Assembly (NCBI GenBank): GCA_003508835.1
Contig: PUFA01000289.1
Span: 186,001 to 250,000 of the forward strand
DNA from: Eonycteris spelaea
Taxonomy: Eukaryota > Chordata > Mammalia > Chiroptera > Pteropodidae
Length of the DNA: 64,000 bases
Reading direction: 5' to 3'
The notes beneath the pieces are model-generated. The model had not been told where the DNA came from. It was given only the letters and a program-made list of their open reading frames with translations, and searched no databases. A program made the position numbers and the translations under genes. Of the stretch, positions 38,254-50,640 are shown one piece after another. Each line of letters opens with the position of its first letter. The stretch's first letter is position 1.

Positions 38254-40778
38254 ATACTGATCATCACATACATTTCTGTTACATTAGGATTAGAAACAGT
38301 TCTGTTTAGAAATAACTCCAAGAACAGTTTTATATTTTATTTTCACATTGAAAACCAGTCAGATTTGCTTCAGCTTCAAAGAGTATGTTTATGTAAAATT
38401 AAATTAACGCTGGCTGCACTTTTTTTTCTAAATGGAAAATGGGTTAAATACTATAAAGAAATGAAAGAATACAGCAAATACTTACCCAAAAGAAATATGG
38501 AATCAACGGCAGGCCAGGATTACAACTGAGATTCCCTAGGTTCTCAAGATGGTTTGTAACGTAAATTAGCAAGGGTAACATGAAACAGAAGTGGGATTAT
38601 ACTCAATTTGTAATAGATCTAAAACTACTAGAGAAAAGTGCAGGAGAAATTCTGTAACTGAATACTGTCTGTGGCTGAAGAAAATAGTGCAATACAAACA
38701 TGGGCGTTATTATTTCCAAGTGTTTTGAAAACACCATTGTATCCAACCCACAGATGTGTTCGGCAGGGTAAGTGAACAAAAAGACATCTTAACCTTTTCG
38801 TGGCACAGAACTCTTTGGCTTTCTGACAAAACTTGAGGATAACAGCCCACGCATACAGCATTGGTTGTACTTTGATGTGGTTCATGATCCCCCTGCAGCC
38901 CACTTAGTGAGGCTCTGTAGATTCTAGGCCCTGGAGTATGCTCAAACGGGACCAGCTAACAAACCCAACTTATCTGACAAATAAGGGGTAAGATCAGTTA
39001 TCAATCTTCACTGCCCTTTTAAAAGTTTAGGACTGTATTAGCAATTGCCCAGTACAGAGAAGAATGTCTAATGAGAATAGTGGAAAGATGTTACATGACA
39101 GCGAAACATCATCTATACAATAAAACAAGTTTCTCTGTTCATGTCTACGTTCTTGAATTCATTAATCCTACAGTGACCACGTATGCTAACACCAAAAAAG
39201 GTATACAATTTAATAAATAGGACAAAATATATAAGGTGAGTGGGACAGACTCTTCTATCTGAAATGAATTCTTGAATCATGAGAATACCTTTTTATTAGC
39301 TCTTTCCATTAATGAGCTTTATCGATGACTTGCACACATGTACTGTGTGCCAATCTCCTTCTGCTGTCACAGTTCAACCTCCTAAATGAAGAGTAGTCTG
39401 CTTCCCTTGTGGTGCTAGTAACCACCTTCCCTGAAGCTCTCCTCTGTGAACTTTTAAGATACTACTCTATTTGGGAGGCAACTCATTTTATTTCATAATT
39501 CTTTCTGCTCCCACATCCAGGATCCAATAGAAAACACTAGAACACTTTGCTTGCTTCTTAGTCTAAATGCTGTCTTGGACAAACAATATTATCTCCAAAA
39601 GTGTCACTCCAGCCCAAATCTCTCTCCACAACTCCAAATCTGTTCTTTCCAGCTGTTCCCACTTTTACTTGGGAGGTTTTCTATAATGGATCATTCTTTT
39701 CATAAAAAGTGTGTCACACTAGAGACGATGAGAGACATCTATCATGCAGCCTGCACTACTGCTTGGATCCACAAAGAGTGGTTTCCACATAGAGGAAGGA
39801 GAGTGGATCTTCACCAAAGACAGGATGACAAAGAACTTGAGGGAAGTGCACATTTAGCTGGTTCCAGTCTTGGGAATAAAAGCAGAAGGCAGAATTCCAA
39901 TGAGCAGAACAGGAGGGACTTGGGCCACATAAAACTTTAAAAATTCCTTTTCTTTATAATGTGTCTTTTAACTGTTTAATGGCCAGCAATAAACCCCCTG
40001 AAATTAAATCTACTTCCTTAAGATTTAGACTAGCAAAATCCACTGAGTATGCACAATAATGAGTATGCAGGGAGTATACGGTAGAGAGGACTTTACAAAG
40101 AAAAGGCAGGTAGGTGAGGGAAAGAGACACCATCAGCCTGAGAAATGGCCCCAGGAGAGGTAGTGATCCCCAGGACGGGAGGCAAACTCAACAGGGTCAG
40201 AATTAATCTGACTGGCCCCAAGTTTAACCTACTCCTCTCCCCTTGGAGACTGGTTATCCACCAGTCACCAATTACCCAAACTAAAGATCAGCCACTCACT
40301 CTTTTTCCTGGCACTTTCTCCACATGTAATCACCACCAAAATTCCCGAGGTCTCTTGAAATAGCAAAAGAGCAGAAGTGTGGAGAGCTTCACTTTACATT
40401 TTTTTTGAATTTATACAACTAGTGTCTAATTACTTTTTCTCCCCCTGGATTGAATATGCTTTCACCCTCCTGTTTTACAAAAATATTTAATGGTATGGAA
40501 AGATACAGTATAAAAAAAGGCTTTTTAAAAAAGCTGTTGCAGTACAGTCCATGTGGTATGATTCCACTTTATCAAAATTGAGTTAAATATGCATATTTAA
40601 AAGATTAACAGAGCCTCTGTATCAAAATGCTAGCTGTAGATATTTTGGATAGAAGGATCAGGTGACTTTTCCTATCTGGGGCATTTAAAATTTTTAAATA
40701 TAAAATGAACACATACCTGCTTTTATAGTGACATATAAAAAGGAAAATCACAACTATTGTAAAAAAAAAAATGAACTA

Positions 40779-41362
40779 CAGTCATGTGCTGCTTAATGAC
40801 AGAGAAATATTCTGAGAAATGTCTTTAGGCAATTTCATCCTAGAACAACAAAGAACGCACTTACACATACCTAGATGATACAGCAACTACGCACCTCGGC
40901 CGTATGGTGCAGCCTATTGCTCTTGGGCTACACACCTGTGCAGCACGTGACTGTACAGAACAATACAAGATTAAATCAAGCACAACAGAAAAAGATGTGA
41001 TCCAGAGACACAGTGAACACAAGCTGTCTGAGGCTGTTCTTGGCACAACTTGGCATACAGTTTTACAGCACACTTTTTTATAAGTAGAAAGAGTACACTC
41101 TAAAATAAAAAGTATATTACAGTAAATATATGAACCAATAACATAGTTGTTTATTATAAAGTCTTCTGTAGTGTACATAATTGTATGGGCTATACTTTCA
41201 CATGCTGGCAGCACAATAAGTTTAAACCAGCACCACCACAAACACATCAGCAATGCACTGCACAACCACATTCCAATGTCTGTGTCAACTAGGTGACAGG
41301 AATTTTCAGCTCCATTAGTATTATGGGACCACTGTGGTTTGTCATCATGCAGCGCATGACTG
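40779..41362 (+). mobile_element. Tigger-group Tc1/mariner element, 584 bp
   Basis: The inverted ends are CAGTCATGTGCTGCTTAATG and CATGCAGCGCATGACTG, flanked by TA at 40777-40778 and 41363-41364. Internal text (ATACCTAGATGATACAGC, CACACCTGTGCAGCACGTGA, TTAGTATTATGGGACCACTG) belongs to a common mammalian Tigger non-autonomous family. The 182-codon minus-strand open frame inside (40861-41409) is a by-product and not a gene. Confidence 0.85.
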
Positions 41363-41794
41363 TATAATAAAATCTTACCTCCAGAAAGAAGACAGAGGTC
41401 ATCTAACACATTTCTCCATTCAACAATGCTCTTTCTCTACCTAGATGGGCCTGTTTGCCTATCTCCAGGGATATCTGTTGTCTTACAAGGCAGTCCCTTC
41501 CACAGCTGGCAAGTGATGAACACTGGAAAGTTCTGTGCTCCAGAGAGCTAACATTGGCTTTCCTGCAGCCCTTGTCCATTGGTTTGACTTCTGCTCTCTT
41601 GTTCCTAATACAGCATCTAGCTTTCTGATGCTTACTGTTTGATGGTGTATCTTGTTCTAACCTTTTCCCTCATACCTATGTTTTTACATTTAAAATGCAT
41701 TTATTATTTAAGTTCTACCAACTATCTATTTGTATTCTGCTTATCCCTTTCAGATTTTGGATTCCTGTGTTGCTCCTTTTCTACATTCCTTGCA

Positions 41795-41911
41795 AATTTT
41801 CAGGCCCCACCTTAACTTACACAATCAGAAACTCTACTGGTGGGGTCCAGCAATTAGTTTCAACAAGCCTTCCAGGTAGTTCTGTTATATACTAAAGTTT
41901 AGAAACCACTG
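41795..41911 (-). mobile_element. MER5A fragment
   Basis: Antisense MER5A: AGGCCCCACCTTAACTTACA, CAATCAGAAACTCTACTGGT, TTCAACAAGCCTTCCAGGTA and the terminal AGTTTAGAAACCACTG. Confidence 0.8.
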
Positions 41912-42211
41912 CTCTAGGGCTAACGTCCTTATTGTACCAATTCAACTGACACTTCTATCTTCTAATTCCTTTTTGAAATAAAAAAATAATTATAGAATCT
42001 TCCATTCTTTCTAGAACCCCCTACCATTTTCTTATTTCAGGTTTTTCACGTATCATCATGCTTTTTCAATAGCTTTATAAGAATGACGTCTCTTGCTAAT
42101 GCTCTCTCCCCTCGCAGGCTTCAACACTACTGCCAGAACATAGACTGTCATTTCTAAAATACACATCAGATGTTATTCTCTTAGAAAGAAACGGGGGAGT
42201 GGGGCATGAGG

Positions 42212-42272
42212 AGAAGGAAGGAAGGAAGGAAGGAAGGAAGGAAGGAAGGAAGGAAGGAAGGAAGGAAGGAAA
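42212..42272 (+). repeat. (GGAA)n microsatellite
   Basis: About fourteen near-perfect GGAA units. GGAA is the ETS core; long arrays can act as ETS-fusion response elements in tumours, but function here is untested. Confidence 0.97.
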
Positions 42273-43177
42273 GGACATGCCTTGCTATATCTAAAATGAA
42301 GACCAAACTTCTTATTGGGGCATCCAACTCCCTTCCCAGTTTGTCCCAACTTCAGTAGCCTCCTCCACCATGCCCTCCCCACCCCATCACCACTAACACC
42401 CTCTAGCCAGATATTTCTCTCATGCCACCCACCTTTGCATACAATATTTTCTCTTTGATGGAATGTCCTTTCCCCTCTTTTCCAGCTGGAGACCCCTGAC
42501 CATTAGTCAAACGCCAACCAATGGCAGCTTTTCTCAGAAGCTTCAAGCTCAAGGTAGTAGAGTGAAGGTTAGATGGGATTAAGGGAGTGTTTGCTTGTTT
42601 ACACAGGAAAGCAGCCAAAAGATAAAGCAGCTAAAAAGATAATCACTGATACAGAGAACTGTGAAGAACTCTGCTAGAGAAGCAGCTGGCAAGATTTCAT
42701 CCAACACGCGAATTCAAGAGAAATCTGATCCCAAACCAGGGCAATCTAAGGAGTTCTCTCATTATGTAACTAATATACTCTGACCTGAGTCCAAAAAATG
42801 AAGCAAGTAGAGATCAGAGATCTGTGGACTATTTTCAACACTTCAAGAAGTCCAAAGAAATCATGGATTTGCCCAAGCAAAGTGTGTGAAGGGCTGCTTT
42901 GGGCCTCTCTGGAGCTTCTGCCAACTCAGTGTGGTAATACCAGTTAGCTCATGCTGATCAAGAAGTCTGACAACTGCCTGTGGTTTGATTGAATTTAAAA
43001 TAGTAAAACAAAGTTGTTTATATGTAGTTTGTTTAGTACAGGGTCTCTTTCAGAACGTGGGGTCCAAAGAAGAAAGGAAAAATAATAGAAAACAATAATT
43101 TAAAACATATCCGCATCACTTTGAAGACAGGCACTTCCCCATGGATGTGAACTAATGGAAACAATTCAATTGTGCAG

Positions 43178-43350
43178 TGAAGTTCACAACCTTGCCTACT
43201 CAGGAGCATCACTTGGGGAGGTTTCTAATTCCTGACACTCAGGCCACATCCTGGGCCTATTAATAATCTCTGAGGGTGGGACTCATGCAGCAGCATTTAA
43301 AAATGTCCTCCAATGATTTTAATGTGCAGTCGAGTTGGAGAACCTCTGTT
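43178..43350 (+). mobile_element. MER5-family hAT fragment
   Basis: TTCACAACCTTGCCTACTC, CATCACTTGGGGAGGTTTC, TAATAATCTCTGAGGGTGGG, ACTCATGCAGCAGCATTTAA and GAGTTGGAGAACCTCTG follow the MER5 order. Confidence 0.65.
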
Positions 43351-43399
43351 TTCAACTACTCCACCTTGCTACTCCAGGTGAGGGCTACAAAGCAGCAGC

Positions 43400-43535
43400 A
43401 GCCAGCCTCCATGGGAGGCCTGTTAGAAATGCAGAATCTCAGGTTCCGTCCTAGCGCTACCACATCAGAATCAGCATTTTGACAAATTTCCTAGGTGATT
43501 CATACGCTCGTCAAAGTCTGAGAAGTACTGCATTA
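43400..43535 (+). mobile_element. MER5A fragment, second copy
   Basis: GGAGGCCTGTTAGAAATGCA, GAATCTCAGGTTCCGTCC, CATCAGAATCAGCATTTTGA, TTTCCTAGGTGATTCATACG and CTGAGAAGTACTG match MER5A. It is the same orientation as the preceding copy. Confidence 0.75.
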
Positions 43536-44739
43536 TAAAATACAGAAGACTTAAGAATTCCTCATACTCTCAAAGATAAGTGACCAAAATTCTCCCCACA
43601 TTCAGTCTAAATCATTAATATCTAAACAATGTTTTGGTACAGTCCTCTATGTGTTGGGGGCTTTTCTTTCCCTTTGAGCTATTCCCCTGAATCTTCCAAC
43701 ACATAAAAAACAGGGAAGGATTTAAGAACTGGAAGAGAAGAGATATTTCCCAGCCTTTGCAGGGATGTTTTTTCCTTTTGTGGGGGGAAAAGAATTACAT
43801 ATCTAGAAAGCCATAATGATCAGTAAACTGCAGCACATAAATTAAACTAAGATCTTGTTTCCCCACACATAAAAGAGGTTACATCAACTATTACCAGTTT
43901 CTGTGATACCCAGTCCTATTCTAAATTTGTTGTTTTTATTCCTAGCGAATGTCTGAGTCCAAACAATTGAAAACATAAATTGAGATATGAATTTTACATT
44001 CCATTGGAGGATTGAGGATTTCCAAAAAATCAGGAGAGTTTTATTTGAGGGTTGTTGTGAGCTCTGTCTCCTATGTAGGTCACAATGCAAAAGATTAAAA
44101 TAAAATCAAATCAACACTTGCTAAGCACCTTATGTGTCAAAGCCCTGTGCAACCCCACAGAAGAAAACTTTGTCTTCTAAGCATTTAGTAACTCAGAGAA
44201 AAGCCTACTCCATTTTCTAAATCCTAACTATCTTGAAAATATAACAAATTTACAGAACAAAAGATTAGTTATTGGCCAATTAATCCTTTTCATGATCAGT
44301 GATCTATATGTTATTGAGCTAATTAAATAATTCGTTTTAAGCATTATGTTTAAGGATTCATTTAAGAAAATTACAGCCATTTTAGTTCACAGATTGTATT
44401 GCCCAGTTTACAAGAAGAAGGGGACTTCCCCAGGTAATCCAATTAGTACTCATCCAGTCTGAACTCGGTCAAGGTGAGAACTCTCAGCTGGGAACTCTGC
44501 TCCCAGCTGGCAGACTTCTTAGTGCCCTTAACACCTCAAAGCTGGCCGGCCTCATCCCTTACAATGCTTAACAACTGGATGGACCCCTACATTTCCACTT
44601 GGAAATTCACAGAAAGGTTACTTTTCCCTAAATATAATAATGTCCCCTTGGTATGCATGCTTGAGATGTTTAGTAACAATACCAAAGCCTAGCAAGCAAG
44701 GTGCTGGGACTAATTTTGTGAGTGATATGAATTGCAAAC

Positions 44740-44965
44740 ATCTACTGAGCACCCACAACATACATGGTCCCGTTCTAAGTGCTTTGCTTGTGTTAAATTA
44801 ATTCCCACTACAAGCCTTTAAGCCAAGTACAATACTATCATCCCTGCTTTATAGATAAGGAAAGAAGCCCAAGGGGTTGGATAATTTTCTTGAAATCATG
44901 CAGCTGGTAAGTGGTGGGACTGAGCTATGACCAAAGTCCACGCTCTTTATCTCTAGGCCATGCAG
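44740..44965 (-). mobile_element. MIR SINE
   Basis: Antisense MIR order: ACTGAGCACCCACAACATAC, CGTTCTAAGTGCTTTGCTTG, ATCCCTGCTTTATAGATAAG, ATCATGCAGCTGGTAAGTGG and TGAGCTATGACCAAAGTCC. Confidence 0.85.
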
Positions 44966-45609
44966 CCTGTCTGGAGAAGCTGCTACAACCCTCTCAGGAA
45001 AACAGTCAGAAGACTGCTTCTACAGGCTCTTAGAAAGTCATTTTCCCCACTGTCTAGCTAGGTTTCATCACAGCACTGCCAAATTTGACCCAACTTTTAA
45101 GCTTAGCTAGCTGGCTTCTGCAAAAGGCAAACAGTGATTCATTATCATGGTTGGTTTGGTTTTCCTAGGCATGTTTAGGGTTTGAAAGAAATTCAATATC
45201 TGAGACCAGAGCATCTACTATATTTCAATGGCTAAAAATAAAGCTGTAAGAAAAGCAATTTGAAGTAAACATGGCACTCCTGTCCTGTTTTTTACCTGAC
45301 GTTTCAGGTACCAGATGCTCACTCCTATCTTTCAGAAAAGATGGAGACAGAAAGTCTGCAGAGCTATAAGTTCATGTTCTCGAGTCTAAGAGGTAATAGT
45401 AACAATTACTGATGGTGATATATTCTAGGAGAATCATTTTATGAATAAAGTGGTTTTGGAGTAAGAACTAATTTGCCTGAAACTATTTCAGTAACAGCTT
45501 CTCTCTCTCTCCTTTAAAGAATGATAAAATAATAAAGAAACAAAAAGCCACTTTCCACCCAAACAGTTTTCCTAACACTATTACATTTATCCTCAGATCT
45601 GAAGCCTTT

Positions 45610-45960
45610 TTTGATAAACTTTGATGATGCTCATAGCTTGTTACCCAAGATAGCTTTGGCAAATGACTCCTGAGCCTCCTCATTGGTGGCCAGCAGCGCT
45701 GCCCATGGATGGTGTTCTCTCTGCGGACGGTCTGAAACTGTTCCCAGGGGGGCCTGCGGGTTCAAGAAGCTGTGTTGACACACCAGAGCTTGTGTACCCA
45801 GCACCCTGGAGACAGACCCCTTGGCCTTGTGTTCTTCACACATCTTTGAGGTCATCAGCTAACCAAGGCTCTTTGGATAGTACCAAAGCAGGAATGCTGG
45901 GGGCTCCCGCCAAAGTGGTCCTGTTATCTTCTGCAACTTACACACCTTAAAGTACCAAAT
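45610..45960 (-). other. Unidentified protein-like minus-strand stretch
   Basis: The minus strand from 45855 to 45631 reads 74 codons without a stop and includes HSFLNPQAPLGTVSDRPQRE followed by HHPWAALLATNEEAQESFAK. It has a protein-like, non-repetitive composition and is richer in CpG than its surroundings. Upstream the frame is interrupted by a stop just before the first Met. I do not recognise the protein. It could be a decayed processed pseudogene; no poly-A tail or target duplication was identified. A chance frame is equally possible. Confidence 0.25.
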
Positions 45961-46674
45961 CTTATTACTTTCAACAATGATGACTGCCTCTGGTTTCTAC
46001 ATGGGTATTAGTTACTACTTCTTGAGGAATGAGGACTGCCACACAGAGGGGCTGGCACACAGCTCAGTCTATAAGCTGTTTGTTGTCAAGCCCCTTGCAG
46101 ACTCCAACTCGAGGTTTAGAACTGCTGTGTTCAGAACCTGCTCAAGAGCAGGCAAATGGCCAGAAAAAGAGCAAAAGCAGCTTCCTGGGGTTAATCAGGC
46201 CTTTTGGCCTGAGCCCAGGAGTTCCTACCCCCACAGGGAAACTGATAAAGCCTTATCCACAAGCAACACCACTGCTTGCACACAAAAAATACTAAGAGGG
46301 AGTGGTTATTACATAAGGAGCAGTGAGAAAATAGAAAAGACATCTAATCCTCTTCCATATTTTACAGGTAAGAAATTCGAGTAGCAGGGTTTTCCGGGTT
46401 TCAACACTCTAAGGTGAAGATTTTAAAAAATCATAATACTATTATCCTGCCTAAAATTTTCCCTTTGGTATTAATATAATATTAACTAATTATTATTTAA
46501 TTAACTAGTTACTATTAATAAAATGTTTCTTTAATAGCCTCAAATATGTAATTAGTCTTCAAATTTTATTGGTGGGCTCAGACCTAAACAGGAGCCTTTC
46601 ATTATAGGATGGATATGTTTCCCAGGTTTTTAATAATCTATATATTTTCTTCTTGAGATTTGCTGGGGGGGGGG

Positions 46675-47030
46675 AGATGATTTTTCACATAATATCACTT
46701 ATATGTGGGATATAAACCTAAAAACAACAAATGAACAGGACAAACAGAGACTCATAGACATAAACAATGGACTAGTGGTTACCAGAGAGTAGGGGGTGGG
46801 AAAGAGGGAAGAGGTACACAGGGCAAAGGGGGTCAAATATAAGGGGGTAGGGGGCAGGTGAAGTGGATAAAGGGGATCAAATATATAGTCGCTAACGGAC
46901 TGGACTCTGAGTGGTAATCACACAATAGAATATACAGATGTCAAATTATAATGTACACCCCAAAATTATAGAATTGTATTACCATTGTTACCCCAATAAA
47001 CTTAAAATGAAAAATAATAGAAAAAATAAA
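46675..47030 (+). mobile_element. LINE-1 3' end with tail
   Basis: L1 text in sense: TCACTTATATGTGGGATATA, AACAGAGACTCATAGACATA, GGACTAGTGGTTACCAGAGA, then a G-rich 3' UTR (ggtcaaatataagggggtag), and TTGTTACCCCAATAAACTTA leading into an A-rich tail. 5'-truncated. Less decayed than the copy at 25.3 kb. The ending with CCCCAATAAA recalls bat L1 tails (from memory). Confidence 0.85.
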
Positions 47031-48529
47031 TACCAATGGGAAATGATTAGCAAAAAGAAGATGATTTTCTGTAGAGTTCTACATTATGTATTTTGCTCAT
47101 AACACCAAGGAAGTGTCCTTTAACATGTTCCTCAGTCCAGTGTATTTCCTATAAACTGGTTAGACCAGATTTCTCTACAAACGTTTAGAAAGACTGTTTC
47201 ATAGGTGGTTTGTCTATATCCCATTGATTCAATCAGGATGCATAATAATTATCTCTTTTTTTAAAAAAAACCTTAACATTAAGTAATGGATCAGATATTA
47301 TTAGCCATCCAAACCATCCCATTAAAAAGTTTCTCACCACCTTTTAACCTAATGACATTATCAGCAACTGATAATCACTGCCGATCCACTTTAAGAATAC
47401 AAGTAATATTCTGATGCTATCGCTCTTTTATTTGATAACTTTTCCCTGCAAATAACTGTTCCTCACTAATAATATGGTTACCCAATTTGTTCAGGAAACT
47501 AGGATAAATGCTTGGTTCTTTCTCTTTTTTCTATCTTCTCACATTATGAGTCAGTTCCCTACCATTTTCTGAAGGTGACGATTTTGTTGTTTTAGTATTT
47601 TAAATCCATAGTTTAAATACATTTGATATGCTTTAATCCACTACAGTTTTTCTTCTTTTATTCTTTTTATTCATTGACTGATCTTTGGCTGCTGGAGTCT
47701 TTTTGTTATCTCCCCAGTAGTCTTGGACAGTGCTTTGCTTTTCTGATAATAATGAGAAATTCTAGGCTCATCTTGTACATTTCCAGATCCAGACCTAGAC
47801 TCAGTCTTCCCTCCAAGAGCCCTGGTTCCTTTCAACAGGAATGTATGTACAATCCACACTGAGTGGGGGCTGGAGCCACCCTGTTGCTAGGCTGGCCATT
47901 TTTGTGTTTTTTTTTTTTCATCCAAGGGAGAGAAGAAAAAAATGTAATTTAAGAAAATACAATAGACATCATTAATTTCCATTAATATTTTCAATTAAAT
48001 TTAAATTTGGTATCTTAAACTCTTTGTATCTTTTTTCTCTTACACTAAAAAATATTTCCCAAGTACAATAATATCTATATCATTATTAAACATATTTGCT
48101 GAGAACAGTTTAAGGTTTGCCATTAAAGTCATATAAAATACAGGACCGTAAGAAGGAAACCTTACAAAATAATCTTAATAATCAATGGGAAAATTTATAA
48201 TTGTTTCATGTCCTTTACAAATTTTCAAAACTCTCAAAACTTTTGAAGTTATAAATCTATAGGTTTATAGGGAAATAACATATATAACTTAACATATAAC
48301 ATACATAACACAAATTACATATAAATAACAATAACAGTTAACTGGTTATAGGAAAACAAAAACCAGTAAAACTAATATTTACTTAGTATGCTACGATTTA
48401 AAACATTAGCTACATTAAGAAATAAAGTGTTTAGTTCAGTGTTATGAATCTTCCTAAAAGTTCTTTCAACAGCACTTTCCTCCTTTTGCCACATAACATA
48501 TGACACAAAGTGAACATCTTCTCAATGCC

Positions 48530-49192
48530 TTGGCAAACTGTCATACTCCATTCTAAGTACGGATCACTCCAACATTTTACCCTTTCCTCTTTCGATGTGG
48601 TGAAATATCTCCTAGAGTTCCTCTAATGTGAGTGATTTTTGAGGCGCCACTTCCTCCAGACATCTTCATCCTTTTCATCACAACCACTCTATTTACGTCA
48701 ATAAGTTCACCCCCTCTCTGTCCCTCTGGCTGCACATTCCCACAGTCAGCTGTTTCTTCTATAACTTCATTTATGCTCTATTAAATGTCACTTCCGGCAC
48801 TGCGACTTTTTGTTTCTTTCCTGCACTTTGATCTCTGTGGGCCAATTCTCTCTTTTGATTATCCATTTATGCGAAACGTCACATGGTTCACCCTGGGAGA
48901 CAAGGAGGCAACACAGCTACATGCTTTGCTGTCTTTGCTAAATGACCAACTCAGTGACCAATCATCACCAACAGGCTTTAAAGAAGTGACATGATTTGTC
49001 ACTGATCATGATACCATCTGTTTTTTATATACTGACTTGTGGAGTAATGAGCTAGCAGCAATGTTTATACCTCATGAAATTGCTGTGCTAACAGAAATTT
49101 AAACCATTGTGTTGGGGAGCTGGTGTTACTTAAACCATGAAATAACTTAAATTTGTGGGTACTGGAACTGTGCAAAGCAAGGACTGACTGTA
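48530..49192 (+). mobile_element. Probable DNA-transposon remnant (Tigger-like)
   Basis: A diffuse block with TGTCATACTCCATTCTAAGT, GAGGCGCCACTTCCTCCAGA and GTCAGCTGTTTCTTCTATAA, ending TGCAAAGCAAGGACTGACTG before ta. The style and end fit a Tigger-group element, but I could not pair the termini. Confidence 0.35.
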
Positions 49193-49399
49193 ATTCCTTT
49201 TGGTAAATATAAACCACCACCTTGAGAAACTAGTAAACTCATTTGTTCATTGTTGTTTTCAATTTTTAAGGGACAGTCCCCATGCCAATTTCAATTTAAT
49301 TTTGTCTTATAATTAAGTATAACATTCAGTAGTTCCAAAGTGAGGCACAAAGCAGAATATATTCAGGAAAGTCTAGCTTCTATTTTTGTCCCCACATTA

Positions 49400-50080
49400 G
49401 TTTTTGGTTTCTCCTTCTAGTACTTATTCTTTTAATATAAAGTAAATACATATACATTTTTACATTCTCCTTACTTACTAAATAAAATGTAGCATAATTA
49501 TATATACTATTCTGCAACTTGGTTTTTAAACTAATATGTCTTAGAAATCACACAATAGTAGAAAACGTCCCCATTTCCTTTTAGAGCTGTACAATGCTCC
49601 ATTGTGTTGAAGTACTAGATTAAAAAAAAAAAAAAATTAACTCCCTATTGGTATTTGGATTATTTCCAGTTTTTTTTTTTTTTGTTTTTGTTTTTTCTAT
49701 TACATATAGTCTATAATGAATAAACCTGTAGATAATCATTTTCTTATTTTTGCAGTGTATCTTGGGGATAAATTCAGAGACGTAAACTGGCTGGATTAAA
49801 AGGTAAATGCAAATATATGTTGCTACCTACTGCCAAATTTCCCTCGGAGGGTAATACCATTTTGCAATCCCACCAGCTATGTACGAGTACAGTATTTTCC
49901 CCTACAGTCTTATCAACAAAACATGTCAAATTTTACCACCTGATAGACAAGATGCGATCGCTTAGTGGACTAGTTTTCATTTGTACCTCTCTATTATGCA
50001 TGATTGAGCATCTTTTCATAGTAAAGGGACATTTAAAAATATATAACTGCTTTGACAGGTTTGATATTTTAGAATAATGT
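49400..50080 (-). mobile_element. LINE-1 3' fragment, antisense
   Basis: Antisense L1 text: TTCTGCAACTTGGTTTTTAA, CAATGCTCCATTGTGTTGAA, TTTGGATTATTTCCAGTTTT, CAATCCCACCAGCTATGTAC and TTGAGCATCTTTTCATAGTA. Interrupted by A and T runs at 49622-49636 and 49669-49700. Confidence 0.75.
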
Positions 50081-50457
50081 AGTTATCAGTTTTCAAATAA
50101 ACCTTCCACAAACATAAAAGAACTGTTAAACACATTCCTTAAAGGTCTGAGTAATTTAAATGCCCCCACACCCACACTGGCTTTATTCATATCAGTTCAT
50201 CTAATCTACACATATTTGAGAGTTTGGGGTGTACCAGAACCTGCCCCTGATGTGCTAACATGGGCAGGACAAAAGGGTGTGGGAATGCCAAGTGTTCAGC
50301 TGGGATTGCGGTAGTTTGAAGATCACTGAGAGTATCTGAGGCAAATTTTCAATAAGAAACAGTTCATTGGGCAGAAAGAGAAAGGGTTTCCTGGCCTTTG
50401 GAGATGTTCTAAGCGAAGAATTAGAAATGGTCACAACAGACCAGTCTGCCTTTTTGA

Positions 50458-50640
50458 AAAGAAGGAAGGAAGGAAGGAGGAAAGGAGGGAGGAAAAGAAG
50501 GAAAGAAAGAAAAAAAGGAAAGAAGGAAGGAAGAAGGAGGAAGGAAGGAAGGAAGGAAGGAAGGAGGAAGGAAGGAGGAAGGAAGGAGGAAGGAAGGAGG
50601 AAGGAAGAAAGTGAAGAAAGGAGAGAGAGACACAGAAAGA
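50458..50640 (+). repeat. Imperfect GGAA/GGA purine tract
   Basis: About 180 bases of nearly uninterrupted purine with GGAA, GGAGGAA and GAAA units, ending in GAGA/CAGA repeats. It explains the low-complexity Lys/Arg/Glu frame on the plus strand and the Ser/Phe/Pro frame on the minus strand, neither of which is a gene. Confidence 0.95.

Noticed and set aside
40861..41409. 182-codon minus-strand frame
   Set aside because: It lies almost entirely within the 584-bp non-autonomous Tigger element and has no transposase motifs.
42096..42382. Minus-strand frames with repeated FLPS units that look like a tandem-repeat protein
   Set aside because: They are translations of the (GGAA)n microsatellite in two frames.
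42600..43010. Stretch resembling a decayed retrocopy (Lys/Ala-rich start, then 3'-UTR-like text)
   Set aside because: Many stops in every frame, no identifiable parent gene, no poly-A tail or target duplication found.
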